Positions 11,423-22,022 of a DNA stretch of 64,000 nt are shown piece by piece (the stretch's first letter is position 1; each line of letters opens with the position of its first letter). The notes beneath the pieces are model-generated. The model made no database searches. It had not been told where the DNA came from and saw only the letters and a program-made list of their open reading frames with translations. Position numbers and translations under genes: made by a program. The DNA is from Cavenderia fasciculata. Lineage: Eukaryota > Evosea > Eumycetozoa > Acytosteliales > Cavenderiaceae. The stretch spans positions 186,001 to 250,000 of the forward strand of contig NW_004457723.1 of the NCBI RefSeq assembly GCF_000203815.1, written 5' to 3'.

Positions 11423-13127
11423 ATGAAAATAATATTATTTATTAGTTTATTATTATCTATTATAACTCTATGTTTAGGAGGAGCAACAGTATTTGTTGAT
11501 CAAGCTAGTACTAATACAGAAGCAACATGTGGTAGTACTATAGCTTTGGCTTGTCAGAATCTACAGACTGGTTTTGCAATGGTCATGGCTGACCCAGACA
11601 CTAGTGCCACTTCAATGAACGTTGCAACTGGTACTTACAAGGGCGCAGTTAACGGAAACATTCAATTCTATAATCGTTCAGTCACTATCTATGGTAGCGT
11701 TGGTACTATTTTTGACTTGACTGGTGTAGCCCCCTATTTCTTTAATTTGGCTCCTGCCGCTGGTGTCGTCGTCACTGATGCCGACGTCACTCAATTGACC
11801 ATCAATGAAATCGCAGTCATCAACTTTGACGGTACAGCAACCAACGGCTCGCTATTCTTCTCTGCTTCGGCGTCTATCAATGTCGGTATCGAAATTCGTA
11901 ACAGTAACTTTACCAATATCCTCGGAACAACTGGTTCCATTGCCAATTTCGACAATGCTGATGGAAAGGTGAACGATGGTGCAGTCGTATTTGACGGATG
12001 TATATTCACCAATGTCAAATCTACCATGTCGGCCATTCAAACATTACTCGTCCCCGTAACCATCACTTTATGCACGTTCACTCAAAACGACGCCCGTTAT
12101 ATGATCTATGTATCATTTGGAGCACTTTCAATCACCAAGAACTCATTTGTCAATAACAACTTGACCACTCTTAGTGTCGGTTCATTGATCTATGGTGCCA
12201 ACATTAGATCAGACCCATATGTTGTAACATCCAACGTATTTAACAATAACCAAGTGTACGGAGCTTCTATCCTCACACTCTCGGCTACGATGGTCAGTAT
12301 CAAGAACAACGTATTTTCAAACTCCCAAAACAATGCTGTCATTTGCGGTAGAAGTGATATCACCATCAACAACTGTACATTCACCAACAATACTGGTAAC
12401 AAATTCGGTCAAGTTTACGGTACCAGTTCTTGTAACGTCGATGTACTCAACTCTAATTTCACAGGCAACTCTGCTCTATATGGTGCCGCCATTTCATCAG
12501 TGCCAGCCGGCAATGTCATCGCTATCCAATCATCCAACTTTTACAATAACGCTGGTACCAATGGTGGAGCCATCTTCTTGAATCAAACAACTGCCACCCT
12601 CCTCAACCTTGTCATCAACGGAAACAAAGCCTCTGGTGCTGGTGCCGCAGTCTACTCTACTCAATCAAGTGATATTACATTTGAAAATGTTACTCTAAAT
12701 AACAATTCTGCTTCTATTGCTCCTTCCATTGTAAGTAGTTTACAAACAAATAATATATATATTATTCATAATTATTAATTAATAATTTTATTCCCTTTCC
12801 CTTCCATTTATTTAGAGTTGTGATGGAAATTCAACACTTTTCTTTGGACCAAATGTAAGTGGTAGTGGAAATATTGATTACAACAAAAAAGAAACAGCAC
12901 TTGTTGTTTGTGATAATACAGTATCAGGTGGTTGTAGCATTGACGGTGACATTGATGGTGTTTGTGGAAAGACCAATGGTAAATCAGGTAATAATGGTGG
13001 TGGATTAAGTAATGGAGCCATCGCAGGTATTGTCATTGGTGTTATTATCGGTCTTGCAATCCTCGTACTAGTCATTTACATTGTTTACAAGAGACATCAT
13101 AATTCTATCAAATATCGTTCATTCTAA
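11423..13127 (+). CDS. Beta-helix (Pmp-like repeat) surface membrane protein 3
   Basis: CDS join(11423..12730,12816..13127), 539 aa. Signal peptide residues 1-19. Ectodomain of beta-helix rungs with an N-terminal TNTEATCGST block, many NNxS/T sequons and GGAIF. The second exon starts SCDGNST and carries a Gly/Asn/Ser linker, one membrane span (GAIAGIVIGVIIGLAILVLV) and the tail YKRHHNSIKYRSF. Bases 11537-11812 are almost identical to 13598-13874 of copy 4, including silent positions, and the membrane-span exons are also near-identical. This implies recent duplication or gene conversion. The conserved KYRSF end suggests a common trafficking or signalling partner (inference). Confidence 0.87.
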
Positions 13128-13487
13128 ATTTAAATTAACAAAAAAAAAGAAATTAATTTAAATATATTAATAACAACAAATGGGTGGGAACAAAGGGTCA
13201 AAAATCAAACAAATAAACTTATAATCTATTTATTATAATATACATATTACATTTCTTATAAACCCGAATGTTAGAGATATTTTGTTCATACAAATCAGAG
13301 CGTAGTCTGAATTCGTTAGGTCGGCGACATCGAGCATATACGAGTTTTACAACTTTGTTTACGACTACACAAAAAAAAAAAAGACGACCTCTGATTTCTT
13401 GTTATTTATATTAATAATAACACCTCATACAATATTGTATCACAATAATGTAATCAATAGGTACTATATTTACATAACATACCAAAA
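13128..13487. other. Intergenic spacer, beta-helix genes 3-4
   Basis: 360 bp. Left AT-rich 3' flank; centre 13290-13345 has CGAGCATATACGAG-type short repeats; an A12 tract lies at about 13371-13382. No gene is seen. Confidence 0.5.
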
Positions 13488-15152
13488 ATGAAATCATTTA
13501 AATTATTTATATGTTTATTATTATCATCAATTATAACTCTATGTTTAGGAGCAACAGTATTTGTTGATCAAGCTGGTACTAATACAGAAGCAACATGTGG
13601 AAGTACTATAGCTTTGGCTTGTCAGAATCTACAGACTGGTTTTGCAATGGTCATGGCTGACCCAGACACTAGTGCCACTTCAATGAACGTTGCAACTGGT
13701 ACTTACAAGGGCGCAGTTAACGGAAACATTCAATTCTATAATCGTTCAGTCACTATCTATGGTAGCGTTGGTACTGTATTTGACTTGACTGGTGTAGCCC
13801 CCTATTTCTTTAATTTGGCTCCTGCCGCTGGTGTCGTCGTCACTGATGCCGACGTCACTCAATTGACCATCAACGACATTGCAGTCATCAACTTTGATGC
13901 ATCTGTATCTGACGGTTCGTTGTTTTATTCGACTTCGGCATCGACCATGGTTGGTGTAGAGATTCATAACAGTAACTTTACCAATATCATCGGAACGACT
14001 GGTACCATCCTCTATTTCAACAATGGAGCTGAAACGTCGAACCAAGGTGCCGTTATCGTTGACGGATGTATTTTCACCAATGTCAATACTACCATGTCGG
14101 CTATTCAAGCATTACATGTTCAAACAACCATCTCGTATTGCACTTTTACCCAAAACGACGCCAGATACCTTATCATGGTATGGTACGGTGCACTCACAAT
14201 CACCAAGAACTCATTTGTTAATAATAACTTTACAAATGTCCAACTTGGTGCATTGGTCTATGGTGGAGTCATCCAATCAGATCCATTTGTTGTGACATCC
14301 AACTTATTTGATAATAACCGATTGTACGGGTCGGCTATCCTCGCCTACACATCTACGATGGTCAGTATCAAGAACAACGTATTTTCAAACTCCCAAAGTA
14401 TGGGTGTCATTTGCAGTGTCAGTGATATCACCATCAACAACAGTACATTCACCAACAACACTGCCAATACATACGGTCAAGTACATAGCAGCGGTGCTTG
14501 TAACGTCGACATTATCAACTCTAATTTCACATCCAACTATGCTCGTATGGGTTCAGCCATCTCATCAATCTCACCCAACAATGTCCTCTCTATCGCATCG
14601 TCCAACTTTATCGATAACTCTGCAATCGATGGTGGAGCCATTTACCTATCACAAACAACTGCCACCTTCCTCAACCTTGTCATCAACGGAAACAATGCCT
14701 CTTCTTCAGCTGGTGCCATCTACGCTACTCAACAAACTGATATTTCATTTGAAAATGTTACTCTAAATAATAATGTTGCCACTACTGCTCCTTCAATTGT
14801 AAGTAGATCAAACAGAGACTGAAATATTTATACTTATTTTATTTATTTAATCATTTAGGGTTGCGATGGAAATTCAACATTATTTTTTGGATCAAATGTA
14901 AATGGTAGTGGAAATATTGGTTACAGCGATCAAGAATTACCACTTGTTGTTTGTGATAATACAGTATCAGGTGGTTGCAATATTTCAGGTGAAATTGATG
15001 GATCCATTTGTGTTGGAAATACTCATAAATTGAGTAATGGAGCCATTGCAGGTATTGTCATTGGTGTTATTATCGGTCTTGCAATCCTCGTACTAGTCAT
15101 TTACATTGTTTACAAGAGACATCAAAATTCTATCAAATACCGTACATTCTAA
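13488..15152 (+). CDS. Beta-helix (Pmp-like repeat) surface membrane protein 4
   Basis: CDS join(13488..14798,14859..15152), 534 aa. Signal peptide residues 1-20. Same architecture as copy 3: TNTEATCGST block, beta-helix rungs with NNSTFTNNT and GGAIY motifs, intron just before GCDGNST, one membrane span (GAIAGIVIGVIIGLAILVLV) and the tail YKRHQNSIKYRTF. The first third is nearly identical to copy 3, while the middle of the ectodomain diverges. This mosaic pattern is typical of gene conversion in recognition families. The intron is 60 nt. Confidence 0.87.
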
Positions 15153-15591
15153 ATTAATTACAAATTAAAAGAAAATTAAATTAAATTAAAATATTAATAT
15201 TATTCCCAAAAAATCAAATCAATTTTAATCTCTTCGATTAAGCTTTGATTTGGGGAAAATTCCTTTGTTTTTAAAGCTGTTGTAAATTTCTCGTATTCTT
15301 GCGAAACTCGTTGTTTTCTGGTCTTTCGTCAAGAAAAGATCGCCCCATGTCCAACTGAAAAAAAAAAAATATGGGGATCTTTTCGAGATTGTCAAAGAGA
15401 AATCCTTCGACTGGTTAAAGGATTCTTCTGTTGCTGAGATGTCGTCGTTGCACCTCGACACATTTAAAAAGAGGAGGAGAGTACACATCATGATCTTGTT
15501 TACTCTTTTTATTTCACCTTAGTCGTCATTATACGTTTATTCAAAGATTTTAGTATCTCTTTGTTTTTATATCTATAGTTTTTTATATAAG
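15153..15591. other. Intergenic spacer, beta-helix genes 4-5
   Basis: 439 bp. A non-coding block at 15230-15480 is unusually GC-balanced. It contains TCGCCCCATG (15340-15349), which resembles TCGCCCCAAG at 11070-11079 in the spacer before copy 3. No gene is supported on either strand; the minus-strand frame open here lacks coding character. Confidence 0.45.
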
Positions 15592-17432
15592 ATGATCAAA
15601 TCATTATCATTCATCATTTTTATTTTATTTGTTGTTTTACAAGTAACACAAGCACAAAATCTTGTATATATATTTATTAATAATCAATCTCAAAACACAA
15701 CTGTGGCATGTGGTAATGATGGCACACCACCCAATGCATGTCCAACTGTTGACTATGCCATAGCCTCGACACTGTTTACTCAAAATACTGCAACTAGTCC
15801 TATTAGAATCGTATTTTTGCCGGGAAGTTACGCAGCCTCGTCTACTGGTAACGACTTGTCAGTCTATAACCAGACCATTACCTTTGCTGGCTCGGTCGAA
15901 GACCCTACGTCGGTGGTGATTGATTTGTCCAATACTACCATGTACGCAGTCAAGGTGAAGCCCACTGGTCCCGTTCCAGCCACCACAACCATCACCTTTA
16001 CAGGTTTGACTATTGCCAATCTGCAAATACCACAAGTTGGTGCCGGTGGTATCTTTTACTCGGACCAATCAACCAGCGATGTTGGTATAACATTCGACAC
16101 TTGCATCTTTAACAATATCGCCTCTCCAGATGGCTCCATTGTTAATATTGTCGGTGGCAGTGCAAACACTCAATCTGTATTCTTTACACTGTGCTCATTC
16201 AACAAGGTGCAAGCTTATGATGGTGCTGTTATCCGTTCGTCATCGGTCGACGTAGTTCTCAACTCGTGCAACGTCACCAAATCGACAGCTGGCAACTTTA
16301 TCAATGTCGTCAATGCCGACCATCTCATCGAAAACAATGCATTTGTCTACAACACCATTATCGATGGTGGCGACAACAACAATAACATCTCGGCATTGAT
16401 CCATGTGTCGTCGAGTTTTGGACATGTCCAAGGCAACACATTCACCGGTAATGGTCTTACCACCCAAATCAACTATGGCTCCAACAGTGCACTCGTCTAT
16501 CTACAAGACAGTAATACTACAGTCGGTCTCACCACCTTCCAAAACAACCAACAAATCAGTGCTATCGTAAGTACCTCTGATCAAAGTAGCTCTGGATCCC
16601 CCGTCAACACTATCAACGTCAACTCGTGCTCGTTTACTGGTAATGTCGCCGGTGTAAACGGACAAATCCAATTATACAATGCCAAAGCTTTCCTCACGGC
16701 CGTTAATTTCACCAGCAACACTGCCCCCAATTATGGTGGTGCCATCTTTGTTGCCAACGGTGCAACTCTCTCCTTGTCCAGTGTCACCCTAACCAACAAT
16801 ACCGCTCGTCAAGGTGGTGCCATCATGGCAACAGACTCTACGCTCAATGTTGACGGATCCGTCTTTAGCCAAAACAATGGTCAACAATCTGGTGGTAGTA
16901 TTCTCCTCTATTACAATTCTAGCCTTACCCTTGTAAATTCTCAATTCTCTTTTAATCAAGCTGGTTTTGGTGCTTCTCTTGTAAGTAGAAAAAAACAAAC
17001 AATTAATTAAAATAAGTAATTAAATAATAATATTTACCATTTTTTTTTTAAATAATAATATTATAGTTGTGTCAAGATTTATCAACTATTGCAATGTCAA
17101 ATATATCATCAAATAATAATACTAATACCAATATTACTTATACTGGTGCCGTTGATTCGCCATTGGTTACTTGTCTTAAAATGTTTAATGATCAAGGTTG
17201 CAGAGTTGCAGGAACCGCAGACCAACCAGATGCTTATTGCTATGCACCCAACGCCAACAACAATAACAGTGGAAGTGGTGATGGACACAAAGGCACCAAA
17301 TCATATGATCCTACCCCAGGTCAAATTGCAGGTATTGTCATTGGTGTATTGGTCGGTATTGCTATCATCGTCCTCGTCGTATTCATTGTTTACAAGAGAC
17401 ACCAAAATGCTAAAAAATATCGTTCCTTTTAA
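15592..17432 (+). CDS. Beta-helix (Pmp-like repeat) surface membrane protein 5
   Basis: CDS join(15592..16980,17067..17432), 584 aa. Signal peptide residues 1-21 (FIIFILFVVLQVTQAQ). Ectodomain begins VACGNDGTPPNACPTVDYAI and contains the clearest Pmp-like repeats of the array: NYGGAIFVANGA and RQGGAIMATDS. The intron is at the family position, and exon 2 starts LCQDLSTIAMSN. One membrane span (IAGIVIGVLVGIAIIVLVVF) and the tail YKRHQNAKKYRSF. It is more diverged from copies 3 and 4 than they are from each other. Single-pass surface protein; ligand unknown. Confidence 0.85.
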
Positions 17433-17466
17433 AAGATCCTAAATTTAACTCATTCAATTAATATAA

Positions 17467-17506
<40 letters not shown>

Positions 17507-17747
17507 ATACTTACAATAATAATTAAATTAAATGTCATTCCATTCTCTGGTATGCGACGCTTGGGGACTCGAAAAAAAAGATATTTTCAGACTCGGTTTC
17601 ATCAAACATATCGAGCTTTAAGGTCCTTAAGCTCGGTTTTTGCGAAATACTTGGTATAAAGGGTGTTGCAACCACCTTAATATAAATAGACACCATGGTG
17701 GAGAAACCGTTTCATATCAGATCAAAAAAAGAGAGAGATAAATTAAG
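17433..17747. promoter_or_regulatory. Intergenic spacer with AAAT repeat and palindrome
   Basis: 315 bp. An (AAAT)n tract occupies about 17468-17508. A near-perfect palindrome at 17612-17635 pairs CGAGCTTTAAGG with CCTTAAGCTCG. It lies about 110 bp before the copy 6 start and may be a transcription-factor site. Confidence 0.45.
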
Positions 17748-19445
17748 ATGAATAAATTATTCATTACAATTGTTTTTAGTATACTTGCATCGATTATTTG
17801 TAGTTGTGCTGCTGCAACTACACCAATCATATATGTAAGCAACGATTCAGTTAATAATAGTACAACATGTGGAGGTGATCAGACAGCTGAAAATGCATGC
17901 TCGGATATTCAGAGTGCTCTGGCTTCATTCCAAGCATCGTCGGGTCCAATGACCAATGGAAGTAGTTTGACGATCAGTATGTCACCGGGTAGATACTTTG
18001 GAGAGATGAATGCAAATCTAAAGGTGTACAATCAAACCGTCTTTATCACATGTACAGAGGCTGCAACTGGAGGCCACACAACCATCGACTTGACCAACGT
18101 GACATCATACTTTTTAGAGATTGATTCTTCGCTCGTTGATAACCCCAATCCCACTGACACGACCACACTGACTGTTTCTAGTGTCCACTTTACCAATTTA
18201 AACATATCGAAACCATCTACACCACTCACCGGTATCGTTACATCCGACTCTATGCCATCCAATGTTGACGTCACTTTTAATGAATGTACATTCAACAATA
18301 TTTCGACACCTCAAGAAGGAACGATCGTCAGAATCACCCGTTTGGGTGGTACGCAGTCGCTCAACATTAATTCGTGTGTGTTTACCAACGTCGTGTCAAT
18401 CGGTGCCGACATGTTCCACGTCGCTCATATCACGGTCAATATCAACGACACGTTGATCGAGTATTGTCAGGGTGTTTGGATAATCAACCAAATCTATGGT
18501 GAATTACATATTAGCAACTCGCAATTTGAAAATAATGTGTTTGAGCAGGCCCTCATCTTCCAAAACATGGTCAAGAGTCTGGGCAACACCAACTCGATCA
18601 CCAACTCGACCTTCTCCAACAACCAATGTTTTAATAGAAGTTTGATCGTTGCAAGCGAGTCGAACCTCGTCCTTTCGACATCCACATTCCAGGGATCGGT
18701 CAATACCAGTGCCATCCAAATCGGACAACACAGTGATGTCTTGATCAACCAGACACTATTCACTGACAACAACAACACCATCGCCGGTCAGGTTGGTGGA
18801 CAAGTTGTCGTTGTCGATGATTCCAACGTCAATATCACCAGTTGCACATTTAGCAAAAATATCGGTGTTAGCGGCTCGGCCATTTCAGTATTGGCATCTG
18901 ATCCATTCAACACTGTCATCATCATTGACACTTTGTTTACCAACAACACTGCATTGGATTTCGGTGGTGCCATCTATACCAAAATGTCAGCCGTCTCTGT
19001 CAACGCATCACAATTCATTGGCAATAAGGCATACAGTGCTGCAGGTGCCATTTACTCGGTCAGCTACTCCAATGTCACTTTAAGCAATGTCAATATGACC
19101 GATAATATTGGTCAGGGAGGTGCTATTGTTTGCGGGTCTTACTCGTCGGTTATAATTAACGATGTACAGTCTTCAGGCAACTTTGATACCACCAACAACA
19201 TTCAAAAGTCAACTTTGGTCACTTGTCTCAGTGGTAGTGGAGGTTGCACAGTATCAGGTACTTCATCTGATGGTATGTGTCCAGCCAACCACGATTCATC
19301 TTCAGACCGTCCCCGTCGCGGTTTAACATCTGGTCAAATTGCAGGTATTGTCATTGGTGTACTAGTAGGCGTTGCCATTCTAGTTTGTGTCATCTATATC
19401 TTTGTAAGAAGACATCATAATAGTAAAAAGTATCGTTCATTCTAA
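17748..19445 (+). CDS. Beta-helix (Pmp-like repeat) surface membrane protein 6
   Basis: Intronless, 565 aa. Signal peptide residues 1-24. The family block TTCGGDQTAENACSDIQSAL is followed by a beta-helix ectodomain with many N-glycosylation sequons and FGGAIYTK / GGAIVCGS units. A Cys-containing juxtamembrane segment (GGCTVSGTSSDGMCP) matches copy 1. One membrane span (IAGIVIGVLVGVAILVCVIY) and the tail VRRHHNSKKYRSF. Like copy 1 it lacks the juxtamembrane intron of copies 2-5, so the array mixes intron-containing and intronless members. It is the last member; the next gene is unrelated. Confidence 0.86.
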   Translation: MNKLFITIVFSILASIICSCAAATTPIIYVSNDSVNNSTTCGGDQTAENACSDIQSALASFQASSGPMTNGSSLTISMSPGRYFGEMNANLKVYNQTVFITCTEAATGGHTTIDLTNVTSYFLEIDSSLVDNPNPTDTTTLTVSSVHFTNLNISKPSTPLTGIVTSDSMPSNVDVTFNECTFNNISTPQEGTIVRITRLGGTQSLNINSCVFTNVVSIGADMFHVAHITVNINDTLIEYCQGVWIINQIYGELHISNSQFENNVFEQALIFQNMVKSLGNTNSITNSTFSNNQCFNRSLIVASESNLVLSTSTFQGSVNTSAIQIGQHSDVLINQTLFTDNNNTIAGQVGGQVVVVDDSNVNITSCTFSKNIGVSGSAISVLASDPFNTVIIIDTLFTNNTALDFGGAIYTKMSAVSVNASQFIGNKAYSAAGAIYSVSYSNVTLSNVNMTDNIGQGGAIVCGSYSSVIINDVQSSGNFDTTNNIQKSTLVTCLSGSGGCTVSGTSSDGMCPANHDSSSDRPRRGLTSGQIAGIVIGVLVGVAILVCVIYIFVRRHHNSKKYRSF

Positions 19446-19676
19446 ATATTAAATAATAATAATAATTAGAAACAAATAAAATAAAATGTATAAACCCAAC
19501 AAACTTTATATTAAATAATAATAATAATTATTCGACTGAGGAGAGGGTGTATGTATCTTTGCAAAAAAAAAAAAAAAGTATTTTATAATTTATATTTTGA
19601 GCTGTCTATGTTTTAAATTATCTTAAATTAGTAGTTTAGTTTAGTTTAGTTGTTATATATACATGTAACAAGTAGA

Positions 19677-21886
19677 ATGTTAAGTAATGAAGTTTTTAAA
19701 ATAGTTGCTCAAGTATCATCTGTAGGTTTTCTTTCTTTTGTTTTAGTTTAGTTTGCAAAGATTATGATCATTAACTCACTTTCTTTCTTTCTCTTTTTCT
19801 CTTTAGAAAATTGATTATATAGATAAACAAAATATAGACAATTTAGATAATGAATCATATAAATTATTAGATCAATTGACAGAAACATTATTACATTTTG
19901 ATACACCTTTGAAACAATGTCTGAGATATCGAGGGTACACTCTGACAGAGACCGAGTGTTGTAGTTTGATGGATATATTGATCGATTTGAATAATCGGTT
20001 GTATAGATTCTTTACATCACACCAAATCATAGTCGGTGCAATGCAATTGACACTGTTTGTCAGTCTCAAGGCATTTGGTGAAGTCAAAGACAATGTCAAA
20101 CGAAACTATTATTTCACTGTTGTAATACCACCTTTAATATTTAAATTTAAACATATCTCTGGTAATTCAAGTGTAACTATAAATAATATAAATAATTAAG
20201 TTAATAATAATTAAAATATTAAATCTTTTTTTATTTTCTTCTTTTTAGATTAGATTAGATAAAATAGTTGATCATTTAAATTTAACATTGATTGATGAAC
20301 AATTGGAAACATTTAAATTGGATACAAAGAATGGACATGAAGAATATTTAAAGGATAGAGATGCAAGAATTTCTGGGTGTTTGGGTGCGTGGATTGAAAA
20401 TGTGATGCAGGGGAGACTGGTGTTGTTGTCATTGACGAGTATTAATGATGTGGTTACTTTTTACGCGATCAATGCACTCAAAGAACACGAGGCAGATCAT
20501 GTCAAAGAGATTCTGCATATACACTTTACAAAGGCGTTTATTGATCGTCTCTATGCACTGTATAGGCATATAGACGGACCGATCATAGACAACTCGGTCA
20601 AGATTGTGGCGTCGGCGGTGCTGTCGTCGTCCATTTGCACGTCGATACGAAATCTCGAGTGTCCGGCAACCTTTTTGCCCATGCCAGAGACACGTGATTT
20701 CATAGGCGTGTTGATGCAGCATGGTCGACTACTCGAACAAGAGCACGAGGACGTGGTGTTTGACTCGTTGCTGATGCTGTCGAATTTGACGAGTGACGCG
20801 ACCGATAAAGACGAGTATTTGGAGATTGCAGTGGAGTTGGGGTTGGTGCAGCTCGTATGTGATTTGACTCTACAACCGCTGTTTTCGCACGACGGTACGA
20901 CTCGTGAACTGTCAGAGTATATCGTGTCGATGGTGTATAGTATATTGGACAGAAGCAGTAATACTTGGCAGACGTGTATCCCACTCTTGCAATGTTTGCA
21001 ACACCTCTACGCCAACTTGCACCCCGATAAGAGTGAGCAAGAGTTTCTCAACATACTCTATGGGATAGACGTTATGTTGCGGACTGCCGATTTTGACTTT
21101 ACGCATTTCCGTCAGTCTGGTTTCCCCAAGCTCATCGTCGACACGCTACACACGTGCACTAATGACGGTATCCGCGCACAGGTAGTGCACATTATATTCA
21201 ATTATTGTGAGACACTCTTTTCCATGTCACCAGACACCCCTCTCTCGGCACCAGATGTATCCTGTATGCTGAATGCACAGGTCTACACCTTTATCAACCA
21301 GACTATCCCCACCACCCCACACCTCCACCTCATCAGCACGTCGCTCATGTTATTCTCTATCCTCGTCAACTATCATCCTCTTCAAATCACACCTCTCCTA
21401 CTCGAAAATGGAGTTGTCGATTCTTTATTTTCAAGATTCTTGAAACCAATTCACTTTAATAATAATAATATTAATAATAATAATAATGATTCAACTATGG
21501 ATACAACAGAAACAATGACACCAACAACAGAGATTAAGAATCCATTATCAAAAACAAATTATAAATGTTTGTTTATGATTGTAGAGTTGATATGTGTTCA
21601 ACTACAAGGTACTGAAGGTTGGCAGCCATATGTTTTAGAGTTTATAAACAAAGGTTTGTTACAAGCTTTCCTCTCTGCCATTGTATTTGAACCACTTGCT
21701 CCGTCCGCCATCATTGCCAATTGGTCTTCTTTCTTCATGTCGCTGATCAATGGTCCTGACCCAGTTGAAAATCTGTTTTACAAGAAGCATTTCCTCGACC
21801 TTAATATTGTCGCTTATCTACAGAAATTGTCTCCCATCTTTTCTAATATTTATTGGGATTTATGTGATGTCGAGGATTACCAATAA
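19677..21886 (+). CDS. Armadillo-like alpha-helical repeat protein, function unknown
   Basis: CDS join(19677..19721,19807..20172,20249..21886), 682 aa. The start ATG gives MLSNEVFKIVAQVSS and then an intron; the second donor (AGT/GTAACT) was chosen by phase and is less certain. The body is a run of amphipathic helices with importin/armadillo-like spacing, such as FDSLLMLSNLTSDATDKDEY and RAQVVHIIFNYCETLF. An Asn-rich insert sits near residues 530-545. No signal peptide or membrane span. It could be a solenoid scaffold or a transport factor. The family was not recognised with confidence. Confidence 0.7.
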
Positions 21887-22022
21887 AATATCCTAAAAGT
21901 TTTCGAAAATTTTTTACTTGAGAACCAGAATACTAGGTTCATATAAACCTTTGCACTTTTAGTTCATTACATGTTATCTTTGTACAACATTGCACAGCAT
22001 ATTATTGAAAAATACAAAAGAG

